From Halpernia sp048269545 (GTDB taxonomy: Bacteria; Bacteroidota; Bacteroidia; Flavobacteriales; Weeksellaceae): a stretch of DNA of 64,000 nucleotides. Both the position numbers and the translations under genes were made by a program. A model generated the notes under the pieces. The model searched no databases. It was not told the DNA's origin and saw only the letters and a list, made by a program, of their open reading frames with translations. Positions 44,708 through 53,977 of the stretch are shown here, in pieces (within the stretch, counting starts at the first letter, position 1; every line of letters begins with the position of its first letter). Where the stretch lies: contig NZ_JBLXIJ010000001.1 of assembly GCF_048269545.1 (NCBI RefSeq), positions 496,001 through 560,000 on the forward strand, written 5' to 3'.

Positions 44708-44780
44708 ATAAATTTAATGTAAACTAAAAAGATACTTTTGCCGTTTATAATAAGAAGTTTCTTTAAAAACAATTTAATAA

Positions 44781-45344
44781 ATGAAAAGATTTTTATTCTT
44801 ATTTGGATTTTGCGTTTCTCTCACAATGTGCTCACAATCAAAATATTCAGTAGAACAAGTAGAGAAAAGTAATGATCCAAGAGTAATAGCAAATTTTGTA
44901 AAATATAATCCTGATAATCCCAAAACTCCAGAATTTAAAAGAAAACTATATTCACTAATTACAGGAAATAATGATGTTGCAGCCAAACCCAAAATAACAA
45001 CACTTACAAAGAAAAAACTTGTAAAAGAAGTAAGAAAAGATTTAAAAGATGGAACTAACGATAAAAATAAGCAAACGGCTGCAGTTTTAACACATCTTTT
45101 CAATAACGATCCAAATATAAAAGAGGCATATATCCAAATTGTAAATAATTCTGAATGTAATTTAATCATTAAAATTAGTGGAAAGAAATATTATAATCTA
45201 ACAGTTCCTGCCAAAAATAATAATTTTATTATGGTGGAAAAAGGAACTTATAAATTAACAACTTCTATTTGTGATGCTCAATATTCTTCTGTGAAAAATG
45301 TGAATAAAGACATTGTTATTACTTTAAATTATGGAAAAAGATAG
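44781..45344 (+). CDS. Secreted protein of unknown function
   Basis: A 187-residue exported protein. The signal peptide MKRFLFLFGFCVSLTMCSQ ends in a possible lipobox (LTMC, Cys17). The mature part is Lys/Asn-rich, with a probable helical N-terminal half (SVEQVEKSNDPRVIANFVKYNP) and a beta-rich C-terminal half (CNLIIKISGKKYYNLTVPAK). It resembles a small Chryseobacterium-specific family (possibly DUF6759), not certain. It is divergent from tsf, with -7 box TACTTTTG at 44733-44740 and a shared terminator at 45363. Confidence 0.75.
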   Translation: MKRFLFLFGFCVSLTMCSQSKYSVEQVEKSNDPRVIANFVKYNPDNPKTPEFKRKLYSLITGNNDVAAKPKITTLTKKKLVKEVRKDLKDGTNDKNKQTAAVLTHLFNNDPNIKEAYIQIVNNSECNLIIKISGKKYYNLTVPAKNNNFIMVEKGTYKLTTSICDAQYSSVKNVNKDIVITLNYGKR

Positions 45345-45362
45345 TGTAAACATCATTAAAAT

Positions 45363-45396
45363 AAAAAAAATCCACTGAATTTCAGTGGATTTTTAT
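45363..45396 (+). terminator. Bidirectional terminator
   Basis: Stem TCCACTGAA (45371-45379) with TTCAGTGGA (45381-45389), flanked by A and T runs. It ends both the + unknown gene and accA (minus). Confidence 0.85.
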
Positions 45397-45410
45397 TTTA
45401 GAGAGATTTA

Positions 45411-46367
45411 TTAACCTTTGAACTGACCCATTGCAATAAATTTATCTTGTCTTTGAGTAACCAATTCTTTGTCAGAAAACTTTTTAAATGCTTTTATGTT
45501 TGTCAAAATAGATTTTTTTACATTTTTAAAAGTAGTTTCAGGGTCATAATGTGCGCCACCAAGTGGTTCTTCAATAATACCGTCAATAAACTTTTCTGCA
45601 AGCAAATCTTTTGGGGTTAATTTTAAAGCATTTGCAGCATCTTCTTTATGTTCCCAATTTCTCCATAAAATAGATGAGCAACTTTCGGGTGCAATTACAG
45701 AATACCAAGTATTTTGTAGCATATAAACTTTATTTCCTACGCCAATTCCTAAAGCACCGCCACTTGCTCCTTCGCCAATAATTATTGTAATAATTGGGAC
45801 TTTTAAAGTGGTCATTTCAATAATATTTCTTGCAATTGCTTCTCCTTGACCGCGTTCTTCTGCTTCTAATCCAGGATAAGCTCCGGGAGTGTCTATTAAA
45901 GTAACAACAGGAATTTTAAATTTTTCTGCTAATTTCATCAATCGCAACGCTTTTCTGTAACCTTCTGGATTACTCATCCCAAATCTGCGGTGTTGTCTTT
46001 CTTTAGTAGTTCTACCTTTTTGAGTTCCAATAAACATAATGCTTTGTCCATCAACTTTTGCAAGACCGCCAATCATTGCGGGATCGTCTGCAAAATTTCT
46101 ATCACCATGAAGTTCCAAAAAACTATATTCGTCTACAATACCGTTTATAAAATCTAATGTATAAGGTCTGTCCGGATGACGAGAAAGTTGCACGGTTTGC
46201 CATGGAGTAAGATTTTCGTAAATTCTTTTTTTAGTTTCTACAATTTTATCTTCTATTTGGCTACACGCCAATTTTACATCAACACCGCTTTCGTCACCAA
46301 CAAGAGAGCAGGTTTTATACTGATCCATTAATTCTTTTACGGGTTGTTCAAAATCTAAATATTCCAT
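45411..46367 (-). CDS. accA: Acetyl-CoA carboxylase carboxyltransferase subunit alpha
   Basis: Transfers CO2 from carboxybiotin to acetyl-CoA with AccD, making malonyl-CoA for fatty-acid synthesis. It has 318 residues. Key segments are QLSRHPDRPYTLDFI, GDRNFADDPAMIGGLA, TLIDTPGAYPGLEAEERGQ (residues about 160-178) and GEGASGGALGIGVG. It lies 52 bp after gltX in the same direction, with a TAAATTTG -7 box at 46397-46390, so it may have its own promoter. accBC is at 57-59 kb. Confidence 0.97.
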   Translation of the reverse strand: MEYLDFEQPVKELMDQYKTCSLVGDESGVDVKLACSQIEDKIVETKKRIYENLTPWQTVQLSRHPDRPYTLDFINGIVDEYSFLELHGDRNFADDPAMIGGLAKVDGQSIMFIGTQKGRTTKERQHRRFGMSNPEGYRKALRLMKLAEKFKIPVVTLIDTPGAYPGLEAEERGQGEAIARNIIEMTTLKVPIITIIIGEGASGGALGIGVGNKVYMLQNTWYSVIAPESCSSILWRNWEHKEDAANALKLTPKDLLAEKFIDGIIEEPLGGAHYDPETTFKNVKKSILTNIKAFKKFSDKELVTQRQDKFIAMGQFKG

Positions 46368-46419
46368 TTTAAAGTTTAGAATTATTAATCAAATTTATAT
46401 AAATAATTTTGCAATCCAC

Positions 46420-47931
46420 TTATTTTAGTGTTTCAATCGCAAAATTAATTCTTTTTTCGGTTTCTGTTTTTCCTAAAATCTCCAACAAATCTGGTACTTC
46501 TGGACCTTTTAGTTCACCAACTAAAGCCAAACGAAGCGGCATCATAATTTTCCCAAAACCCAAAGATTGATCTTCTGCAAATTGATGTATTGCGTTTGAA
46601 ATATCTTCTGCTTTAAATGAGGTTGCGGAAATTTTATTTAGTAAATTATTTAAAATTTCTGCGGTATTTTCACTCCAAGCTTTCTTGGATGCTTTTTCAT
46701 TGAAGTTTTGTGGTGCTTGAAAAAAGAAAATACTTTCGCTATAAATATCTTTTATGAAAGTTGCACGTTCTTTCATTAAACTGATAATTTTCAATAATTT
46801 ATTATCATTAATTTTACTTTCTGATACTTCTGATAATTTTTTTAAATCAACTAAAATTTCTGAATCGTTTTTCAGTTGTAAATATTGATGGTTAAACCAT
46901 TCTGCTTTTTCTTTGCTAAATCTTGCTCCGGCTTTATGAACTTTATTTAAATCAAATTCCTGCGCCATTTCTTCTAAAGAAATTATTTCTTTATCTTCTG
47001 CAGGAGACCAACCAAGAAGTGCAACCATATTAATAAATGCTTCCGGCAAATAACCTTCTTCTCTGTAACCTTTAGAAATATTTCCCGTTTCTTGATCTTT
47101 GAAATTTAAAGGAAATACAGGAAAACCAAATTTATCACCGTCTCTTTTGCTGAGTTTTCCTTTTCCTTCTGGTTTTAAAATTAAAGATAGGTGCGCAAAT
47201 TGTGGTTTTTCCCAACCGAATGCTTCATATAATAAATAATGAAGTCCTAAAGAAGGCAACCATTCTTCGCCACGAATGACGTGTGAAATTTCCATTTCAT
47301 GATCATCTACAACGTTTGCAAAATGATAAGTGGGCATTCCATCTTGTTTTATTAAAACTTTATCGTCTAAAGTATTTGTGTTTACAGAAGAAGTTCCACG
47401 GATAATATCTTCTAAAATTAAAGTTCTATCAACTGGCATTTTAAACCGAATGACATACGGCGTTTTTGCATCTAAAAGTAGCTGAACTTCTTCTTTATTT
47501 AATGACAAACTATTTTTTAAACGGTTTCTACTAATATAATTATATGAAAAAACTTCACCTTTTTGTTCATACTCTTTCCGGATTTCATCTAATTCTTCAG
47601 GCGAATCAAAAGCCAAATAAGCAAAATCTGTTTTTAATAATTCTGCTAAATGTTTTTCATAAATATCGCGTCTTTCAGATTGTCTGTACGGACCAAATTT
47701 CCCGCCATGTTTGGGACTTTCGTCTGGTGTAATTCCGCACCAATCTAAAGCTTCTAAAATATATTCTTCTGCACCTTCTACAAATCTTGCCGTATCGGTA
47801 TCTTCTATTCTTAAAACAAAATCTCCACCTTGATTTTTTGCAAAAAGATAATCATATAATGCGGTTCTTACGCCGCCCAAATGTAAAGGTCCAGTTGGAC
47901 TGGGCGCAAAACGCACTCTTACTTTGTTCAT
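46420..47931 (-). CDS. gltX: Glutamate--tRNA ligase
   Basis: Charges tRNA-Glu with glutamate. It has 503 residues. The class I HIGH-like motif is APSPTGPLHLGG (9-20), followed by LRIEDTDTARFVEGAEEYI. The KMSKS-like loop is KLSKRDGDKFG at 259-269. The anticodon-binding domain occupies the C-terminal third. A likely -7 box TAAATTTG at 47956-47949 lies 18 bp before the start. Confidence 0.97.
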   Translation of the reverse strand: MNKVRVRFAPSPTGPLHLGGVRTALYDYLFAKNQGGDFVLRIEDTDTARFVEGAEEYILEALDWCGITPDESPKHGGKFGPYRQSERRDIYEKHLAELLKTDFAYLAFDSPEELDEIRKEYEQKGEVFSYNYISRNRLKNSLSLNKEEVQLLLDAKTPYVIRFKMPVDRTLILEDIIRGTSSVNTNTLDDKVLIKQDGMPTYHFANVVDDHEMEISHVIRGEEWLPSLGLHYLLYEAFGWEKPQFAHLSLILKPEGKGKLSKRDGDKFGFPVFPLNFKDQETGNISKGYREEGYLPEAFINMVALLGWSPAEDKEIISLEEMAQEFDLNKVHKAGARFSKEKAEWFNHQYLQLKNDSEILVDLKKLSEVSESKINDNKLLKIISLMKERATFIKDIYSESIFFFQAPQNFNEKASKKAWSENTAEILNNLLNKISATSFKAEDISNAIHQFAEDQSLGFGKIMMPLRLALVGELKGPEVPDLLEILGKTETEKRINFAIETLK

Positions 47932-48107
47932 AAACTATTATTACGGTGCAAATTTAATGAAATTAATGGTGTTAGAATTAGAATTTACTTAATTTTTGAA
48001 GTTAAAAGTAGATTTAAAGATCCAAATAAATAGATAAATTTTAAATTAAAATAAACATTGTTAATCTTAAATAAAATTAAAAATAAAACGAAATTAATAT
48101 CTATTTA

Positions 48108-48138
48108 TTGAGGAATTATAATTTTTATATTAAATTTG
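48108..48138 (+). promoter_or_regulatory. Promoter of the B-lectin protein gene
   Basis: TTG (48108-48110), 20 bp spacer, TAAATTTG (48131-48138), 18 bp before the ATG at 48157. Confidence 0.7.
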
Positions 48139-48156
48139 ATTAACAAAAATTTAATT

Positions 48157-48906
48157 ATGAAAAAATTTATTCTTTTAGTTTTGATGTTTTGTGGCTTGTT
48201 TGCAATAGCACAGAATTTTTACGGTGGTCAAAAATTTTATAAAAATTCTAAAGTTTACTCACCCTCCAGAACTTTTTATGCGGTTTTTCAGGACGATGGA
48301 AATCTAGTTGTGTATAACAGTAGAAGTGGTACTTCTGTCTGGTCTTCTAAAACTCAAAATTCTGGTAACAGAGCTGAATTTCAAAAAGATGGAAATTTTG
48401 TTATTTATAATAATTCTGGAACACCAGTTTTTAGTACAAATACAGCAAACAAAGGAAATGTTCTTAAAATGCAAGATGACGGAAATCTCGTAATTTATAA
48501 TGGAAGAGATAATGCCGTTTGGTCTTCAATTGATAATAATAAAAATAATGGTGAAACTTGGTCACCTCAAAATAATATTATTGCAAGAGGATACAAATTT
48601 AGAGTAAATGATAAAATTTATTCGGCAAATAGAAATTTCTTTTTAACATTTCAGCGAGATGGAAATCTGGTAGTTTACAACAATTACGATGAAGTTCTTT
48701 GGGACTCAAAAACGGGAAACAGAGGAACTCGGGCAGAATTTCAAAGTGATGGGAATTTGGTAGTTTATGATGTAAGAAATACGCCAATTTATGGGACAAA
48801 AACTGGTGGATTGAGTGGTAGAACATTGAATATGCAAGACGATGGAAATCTTGTGATTTACAATGCAAGAGGCTCTGCAGTTTGGGCATCAAATAATGAT
48901 CACTAA
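48157..48906 (+). CDS. Secreted double bulb-type (mannose-binding) lectin protein
   Basis: A 249-residue secreted protein: signal peptide MKKFILLVLMFCGLFAIAQ, then two tandem B-lectin domains. The mannose-binding signature Q-x-D-x-N-x-V-x-Y occurs as QDDGNLVVY (45), QKDGNFVIY (76), QDDGNLVIY (106), QRDGNLVVY (166), QSDGNLVVY (196) and QDDGNLVIY (227). All six keep Q, D, N, V or I and Y. The residue numbers use the start at 48157, chosen because the in-frame ATG at 48136 lies in the promoter. No T9SS sorting domain is visible. It may bind mannose-rich glycans. Confidence 0.87.
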   Translation: MKKFILLVLMFCGLFAIAQNFYGGQKFYKNSKVYSPSRTFYAVFQDDGNLVVYNSRSGTSVWSSKTQNSGNRAEFQKDGNFVIYNNSGTPVFSTNTANKGNVLKMQDDGNLVIYNGRDNAVWSSIDNNKNNGETWSPQNNIIARGYKFRVNDKIYSANRNFFLTFQRDGNLVVYNNYDEVLWDSKTGNRGTRAEFQSDGNLVVYDVRNTPIYGTKTGGLSGRTLNMQDDGNLVIYNARGSAVWASNNDH

Positions 48907-49031
48907 AAATTATAAAAATAAAGAGATAGATTTTATTAATTATTTTTACTGAAAATGTTTTAAATTTAATAAAATTTATCTTTTTTATGTGAATTTTTTT
49001 AATGCTATTTTTGTACTTTAAATAAAATTAT

Positions 49032-49376
49032 ATGTTGGAAATCGGAGAAAGACCATGGGGAAAATATTATGTTTTGGCAGATGAACCAAACTATAAATTA
49101 AAAAGAATTGTGGTAAATCCTGGTCAAAAATTATCGTATCAATTTCATTATAAAAGACAAGAACAATGGACGATAATTGAAGGTGACGCAACTATTGTCT
49201 TAAATGACGAAGAAATAAAATTATCTTACGGAGAAAGTATTTTCATTCCACAAGGCGCAAAACATCGCATTATGAATTTGTCTGAAAAACCAGTTGTTTT
49301 TATAGAAGTACAAACAGGAACTTATTTTGGTGAAGATGATATTGTGCGTTTAGACGATGAGTATAAAAGAAATTAA
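49032..49376 (+). CDS. Mannose-6-phosphate isomerase type II C-terminal-like cupin
   Basis: A 114-residue single cupin resembling the C-terminal isomerase domain of ManC/AlgA. It starts MLEIGERPWGKYYVL (the PWG motif) and has the metal-binding cupin motifs FHYKRQEQWTIIEGDATI near residue 40 and PQGAKHRI near 76. It is probably a standalone mannose-6-phosphate isomerase feeding GDP-mannose synthesis. A TATTTTTG box at 49006-49013 lies 19 bp upstream. It opens a region of glycan genes. Confidence 0.88.
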   Translation: MLEIGERPWGKYYVLADEPNYKLKRIVVNPGQKLSYQFHYKRQEQWTIIEGDATIVLNDEEIKLSYGESIFIPQGAKHRIMNLSEKPVVFIEVQTGTYFGEDDIVRLDDEYKRN

Positions 49377-49426
49377 AAATTTCTGGCAAAAAAAATTCTA
49401 AAAACTAATACCAATAATATTTACTC

Positions 49427-50830
49427 ATGAATTTTAAAATTGGTTGGCAAAAGAGTGATTTCCTTTTTAAAAATGAAATCCCTCTTTTTTTTATTGCGAT
49501 ATATTTCGTGCTTAGTCTTATTAATAATTTATTTTTAGGCGCAAATCCAAAGCAGTCTTTTTTACCGATTTTATTGCTTCTGTTACTTTTTGTAATTACC
49601 TATTTTTCAAGCAAAGAAATCCCGAAAAGTATTTCTGAAAAGAAAATAATTTTATTTGTAGATTTTATTTTACTCATTAATGTGATATTTTTCATCACTG
49701 GTAAATTTAATTCTGAAGGTCATTTTTTGAATGTATTAAGAGAAAAAGCGGGTTTTAACGTAAAAGTATTTTTCATCATTTTCTCTTTAATATTTTTTGC
49801 GGTAAAGATTTTTTATAGAAAATTATTTACGCTTCAGTGGAGTTTTATTTTTACTGCCCTATTTTTCTTTACTTCTTTGCTTTTAATTCCGCTTTTATAT
49901 CCAACTCCTTTTATAGATTTATTTATTATTTTGAAACAGTCAATTGTCGATATTTCTCAAAATATCGATCCTTATAACAGAGTTTTTCCAGATATTTATA
50001 ATGGAAATTACGATTACACTTACTTAAAACAAGACATTAAACTCGTTTATTGGCCGTTCAATTTGTATCTTTTATATCCTTTTCAAGTAATTTTTGGAGA
50101 TTTAAGATTCGCCTATATTTTTTCGTTAGTCATAAGTTGCTTTATTTTATATTTAGGGACTAAGAAAAATAAAATTGTTTTTTATCTTTCATTTATTTTA
50201 TTATTTAGCAATCCATATACTTTTTATATGGTAAAATATGCGTGGATTGATATTTTAGCATTTCCATTTTTTGCCTTGTATTTTCTTCTTTTCAAAAGTA
50301 AAAAATATGTGATTGCTTTTATTATTTTAGGGATTTTGATGGCTTTAAAACTCTATTATATTTTTTTACTACCGATTTCCATTTTATATTTTTACAACAT
50401 CACAAAGAAATTGTCTCAAACAATTTTAATTGGAATTTTAAGTATTTTCATTTCAATAATTTGTTTTTTGCCATTTTTATTTACTAATGAACAAGCGCTA
50501 ATTTACACCATCACTTATTTTCTAAAAAGTTTACCGAGGTTTGATTCTCTTTCTATAACTGGATATTTTGCGCAGTTTGGTTTAAATATTAATTTATTTA
50601 GTTCATTTCTTTCTCTTTTAATAATTGCAATAATTTTTTTACGGATTTGGAAAAATAAGCGCGCTTCAATACTTTTTCAAATTCAAGATTTAGTTCTTAT
50701 TTTATTTGCTTTATTTATTTTTGGAAAACAGGCTTTTGGGAATTATTATTTTAATTTAATGTTTCTTGCAATTATTTATATTTCCATTTTATTGGAAAAA
50801 AAAGAAATAGTGACAAAGGAAATTTCCTGA
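49427..50830 (+). CDS. Polytopic membrane protein, possible glycosyltransferase
   Basis: A 467-residue inner-membrane protein with about 11 hydrophobic segments. The extracytoplasmic loop after the fifth or sixth segment contains DPYNRVFPDIYNGNYDYTYL, then LVYWPFNLYLLYPF. This recalls polyprenol-phosphate-dependent membrane glycosyltransferases (GT-C fold), but the family is not certain. It lies between the cupin and a methyltransferase on the same strand, so a glycan or polymer role is likely. A flippase or polymerase role cannot be excluded. Confidence 0.7.
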   Translation: MNFKIGWQKSDFLFKNEIPLFFIAIYFVLSLINNLFLGANPKQSFLPILLLLLLFVITYFSSKEIPKSISEKKIILFVDFILLINVIFFITGKFNSEGHFLNVLREKAGFNVKVFFIIFSLIFFAVKIFYRKLFTLQWSFIFTALFFFTSLLLIPLLYPTPFIDLFIILKQSIVDISQNIDPYNRVFPDIYNGNYDYTYLKQDIKLVYWPFNLYLLYPFQVIFGDLRFAYIFSLVISCFILYLGTKKNKIVFYLSFILLFSNPYTFYMVKYAWIDILAFPFFALYFLLFKSKKYVIAFIILGILMALKLYYIFLLPISILYFYNITKKLSQTILIGILSIFISIICFLPFLFTNEQALIYTITYFLKSLPRFDSLSITGYFAQFGLNINLFSSFLSLLIIAIIFLRIWKNKRASILFQIQDLVLILFALFIFGKQAFGNYYFNLMFLAIIYISILLEKKEIVTKEIS

Positions 50831-50876
50831 AATTCTTCTAAATAATAATACTTAAATTTGGTCAAATTAATTTCCC

Positions 50877-51689
50877 ATGAAATGCAAAATCTGTAAAGAG
50901 AATTCTTCTAAAATTTTTGAAAAAATTGTTTTATTAAAATATCCAAGTGCGTATTATCAATGTACAAATTGCGGGTTTGTGCAAACTGATGAGCCAATTT
51001 GGTTAGAAGAAGCCTACGGAAATGCAATCACTTCTTTGGATATTGGAATTTTAAATCGCAATGATTTTTTAAAAGATGAAATCAGCAAAATAATAGATTG
51101 TTGTTTCCCAGAAGCAAAACTTTTTTTAGATTTTGCGGGCGGTTATGGTTTGTTTGTTCGCTCAATGCGTGACAAAGGTTTTAATTTTTACAGACAAGAT
51201 ATTTATTGTGAAAATTTATTTGCTGTCAATTTTGATATTGAAGATATTCCACAAAGAAAATTTGATATTGTGACCGCTTTTGAAGTTTTCGAACATTTAG
51301 AAAATCCGCTTCAAGAAATTGAAAATATTTTAAAATTTTCTAATCATCTTATTTTTTCTACCGATTTAGTTCCGCAGAAAACTTCGGACATTGAAAACTG
51401 GGTTTATATTGCACAAGAAACCGGACAACACATCGCATTTTATACAGAGAAATCTTTAATAATTATTGCAGAGAAGTTCGGAAAAAATTATTATCACGCA
51501 AATAACGTTCATGTTTTTACAACCAAGACTTTTTCAAAAAGTCAAATTAATTATGCTTTCAAAAGAAAAAGAGAACATCAATTATTGTTTGGTTCCATTA
51601 AATTAAAGAATAAGAAATTCCGTATTAAACGAGAATCTTATCAAGAAAAAGACTATCATTTTATTAAAAAAAATCTTAATTCAAAATAA
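50877..51689 (+). CDS. Class I SAM-dependent methyltransferase with N-terminal zinc-binding motif
   Basis: A 270-residue methyltransferase. The first 40 residues have two Cys pairs (CKICK and CTNCG), a zinc ribbon common in methyltransferase-23-type enzymes acting in glycan pathways. The SAM motif LFLDFAGGYGLFVRSMR is near residue 82 and TAFEVFEHLENPLQEI near 136. The substrate is unknown. A TAAATTTG -7 box lies at 50853-50860. The stop touches the stop of the convergent GT4 gene with no gap. Confidence 0.85.
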   Translation: MKCKICKENSSKIFEKIVLLKYPSAYYQCTNCGFVQTDEPIWLEEAYGNAITSLDIGILNRNDFLKDEISKIIDCCFPEAKLFLDFAGGYGLFVRSMRDKGFNFYRQDIYCENLFAVNFDIEDIPQRKFDIVTAFEVFEHLENPLQEIENILKFSNHLIFSTDLVPQKTSDIENWVYIAQETGQHIAFYTEKSLIIIAEKFGKNYYHANNVHVFTTKTFSKSQINYAFKRKREHQLLFGSIKLKNKKFRIKRESYQEKDYHFIKKNLNSK

Positions 51690-52988
51690 TTATTCCCAAA
51701 AATATTTTCTATTCCTACCGCGTAATTTATTTTGTAAATTTTTAAATTGGAGTTTAATTCTTACACCCAAAAGCGTTTTCATTTTATCAATTTTTTGTTG
51801 AAGTAATTGATTTTCAAATTTTAAATAATCTTCTGCTTTGCTATTTTTATTTCCCCTATTTGAAATAAGTTCTTCATTTATAAATTTTAATCGTGCTTCA
51901 ATTTTTTCGCCCATTTTTTTTGGACTTAAATTTTGTTTCACAAAATCTTGACCTTTTTTTGCAATTTTATTTGCTTCTTCAGGATTTTCTAGCACAAATT
52001 TCATTAATTCTGCTGCATGAGAAATATCTGGATATGCCCAAATACTTTTTCCACCCACGAAGGAATAATTATCTCCTGTGTCAATCATTTCATATTTTAC
52101 TAAAAAACTATTATTAACAGTCATAAATTCTATATTCGCAGAATAAGCCGTTCCAATAACGGGTTTTCCTAAATACATAGATTCTGCCATTGTAAGTCCG
52201 AAACCTTCAGATCTGTGAAGTGAAACAAAACAATCACAAGAATTCATTAAACTATATAATTTATTTTGCTCTAAAATTTCTTCAATTAGAATTATACTTT
52301 TATTGTCGCCAATTCTGTCCATTAACAATTTTTTCTCTTTCGGAAATTCTTTGCTTAGTGAAGATTTAATAACCAATAAAACTTCAGAATTATTTTTGCC
52401 AAAAGATTTTTCATACGCATCAATCACGCCCAAAGGATTTTTTCTCACAATAGAACTGTAATAATCAAACATCGACAAGAAAATAAATTTGTCTTCTGGC
52501 AAATTAAAATCGCTTCTGTTGAAATTTGTTTTTTCAATTTCAATCGCGTGCATTATTTTAATAACAGGAATGGGCGAAACTTTAGAAATCGCTTCAGTAC
52601 AAAAATTACTCGGCACCCAAATTTCATTAAATAAACTGAAAAATACTTTTGATTCTTCAGGAAAACTCTCTAATTCCCACGCCCAAAATGCAATGTTATA
52701 TTTATTTTCAAAATAAGATTTATCGGTTTGAGATAATACAGATGGTAACTTATCGATGTTAATTTGAACTAAATTAATATTATACGGATTATCAGGAGAA
52801 ACTTCCAATTTATTTTGAGCGGCGTCTGCAATATGTTTAGAAATTTCAATATTAAAATCATTAATCACAAAAGGAATAGAAGTGGTTTTTACAGCGCGAA
52901 TATTTGAACGAACGCCTTCGCCGAGACCGAATTGTTTGTTTATATATCCAGAAATATTAATTCCAAATTGATCTGTATTTTGTTTCAT
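51690..52988 (-). CDS. Glycosyltransferase family 4
   Basis: A 432-residue GT-B fold glycosyltransferase. The N-terminal part starts INISGYINKQFGLGEGVRSNIRA, and the nucleotide-sugar-binding motif HRSEGFGLTMAESMYLGKPV (E-x7-E) is near residue 258. The C-terminal coiled-coil-like tail (ENQLLQQKIDKMKTLLG) is Lys-rich. Acceptor and donor are unknown; surface polysaccharide synthesis is likely. It is convergent with the methyltransferase and divergent from the GT9-like gene, with a TAAATTTG -7 box at 53029-53022. Confidence 0.9.
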   Translation of the reverse strand: MKQNTDQFGINISGYINKQFGLGEGVRSNIRAVKTTSIPFVINDFNIEISKHIADAAQNKLEVSPDNPYNINLVQINIDKLPSVLSQTDKSYFENKYNIAFWAWELESFPEESKVFFSLFNEIWVPSNFCTEAISKVSPIPVIKIMHAIEIEKTNFNRSDFNLPEDKFIFLSMFDYYSSIVRKNPLGVIDAYEKSFGKNNSEVLLVIKSSLSKEFPKEKKLLMDRIGDNKSIILIEEILEQNKLYSLMNSCDCFVSLHRSEGFGLTMAESMYLGKPVIGTAYSANIEFMTVNNSFLVKYEMIDTGDNYSFVGGKSIWAYPDISHAAELMKFVLENPEEANKIAKKGQDFVKQNLSPKKMGEKIEARLKFINEELISNRGNKNSKAEDYLKFENQLLQQKIDKMKTLLGVRIKLQFKNLQNKLRGRNRKYFWE

Positions 52989-53065
52989 TGTAAAATTCTA
53001 TCTTTGATAAATTAATGTAAGCAAATTTAATTTTTATTCTTTAATTTTCTTTTAAAAGACTAATA

Positions 53066-53977
53066 ATGAACAAACTTTTTTTTAAAAAATATTTTTACAA
53101 ATATACCAATAAGGAGAAATATCGAAATCTAAAAGAAGAAATCCGTTTTGCCAATAGAAAAAGCAAATTAACTTCGGATTTCTACAATAAAATCTCTGAA
53201 ATTCAAAAAAATATTAAGGAAGAAAAAACACTAAATTTTAAACATTCAGGACATATCGGAGATGTAATGTACGCTCTTCCTGTGATACAAGAACTGAGTA
53301 AAACGCACACTTGTAATTTAGTGATTCAGGTAAATAAACCAACAAGTTATGCGCATAAACATACATCTGGAAATGTTTATATTAATGAAAAATTATTTTC
53401 AAAATTTTTACCGCTTCTAGATAATATAAAATATCTCAATAAAGTTAAAAAATTAGAGAATCAAAAAATACATATCGATTTAGATTTGTTTCGTGAATTT
53501 CCTTTTCAACTTAATTTCATTACAGTTCGTTGGTTTTCACAATTAACTGCGGTTTTTCCAGACTTTTCAAAGCCTTGTTTGGAAGTAGAACCGCATTCTT
53601 CTATTAAAAATAAAGTGGTGATTATCCGAACATTTAGAGCGCGGAATTCTTTTGTAGATTATTCTTTTCTGAAAAATTATGATGATTTACTTTTTGTGGG
53701 ACTTCCAGATGAATATGAAGACTTAAAAAAATCTGTCCCGAATTTAGAATTTTATGATGTGAAAGATTTTCTAGAATTGGCGCAAATGATTAAAGCTTCC
53801 AGATTTTATTTGGGTAATCAATCTTTTGGTTTTGCAGTTGCAGAATGTTTAAAAGTGCCTCGTTTGTTAGAAGCGTATGCAGATTTTCCTGTGGTTCATC
53901 CTATTGGAGGAAATGGTGCGGATTTTTATTTTCAGCAACATTTTGAAGAACTATTTGATACTTTTTACAAACTATAA
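53066..53977 (+). CDS. GT9-like (heptosyltransferase-fold) glycosyltransferase
   Basis: A 303-residue GT-B protein. HSGHIGDVMYALPVIQEL near residue 61 resembles the ADP-heptose-binding start of heptosyltransferases. Near the C-terminus ASRFYLGNQSFGFAVAECLKVP (256-277) is the second conserved patch. It may add a sugar to lipopolysaccharide or a similar acceptor; the donor is unknown. Its last 6 bp overlap the end of the convergent CgeB-like gene. A TATCTTTG element at 52999-53006 may be its -7. Confidence 0.8.
   Translation: MNKLFFKKYFYKYTNKEKYRNLKEEIRFANRKSKLTSDFYNKISEIQKNIKEEKTLNFKHSGHIGDVMYALPVIQELSKTHTCNLVIQVNKPTSYAHKHTSGNVYINEKLFSKFLPLLDNIKYLNKVKKLENQKIHIDLDLFREFPFQLNFITVRWFSQLTAVFPDFSKPCLEVEPHSSIKNKVVIIRTFRARNSFVDYSFLKNYDDLLFVGLPDEYEDLKKSVPNLEFYDVKDFLELAQMIKASRFYLGNQSFGFAVAECLKVPRLLEAYADFPVVHPIGGNGADFYFQQHFEELFDTFYKL

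Noticed and set aside
44774..45169. 131-residue minus-strand open frame
   Set aside because: It lies antisense to the exported protein at 44781-45344, which has a signal peptide and promoter; the reverse frame is a shadow.
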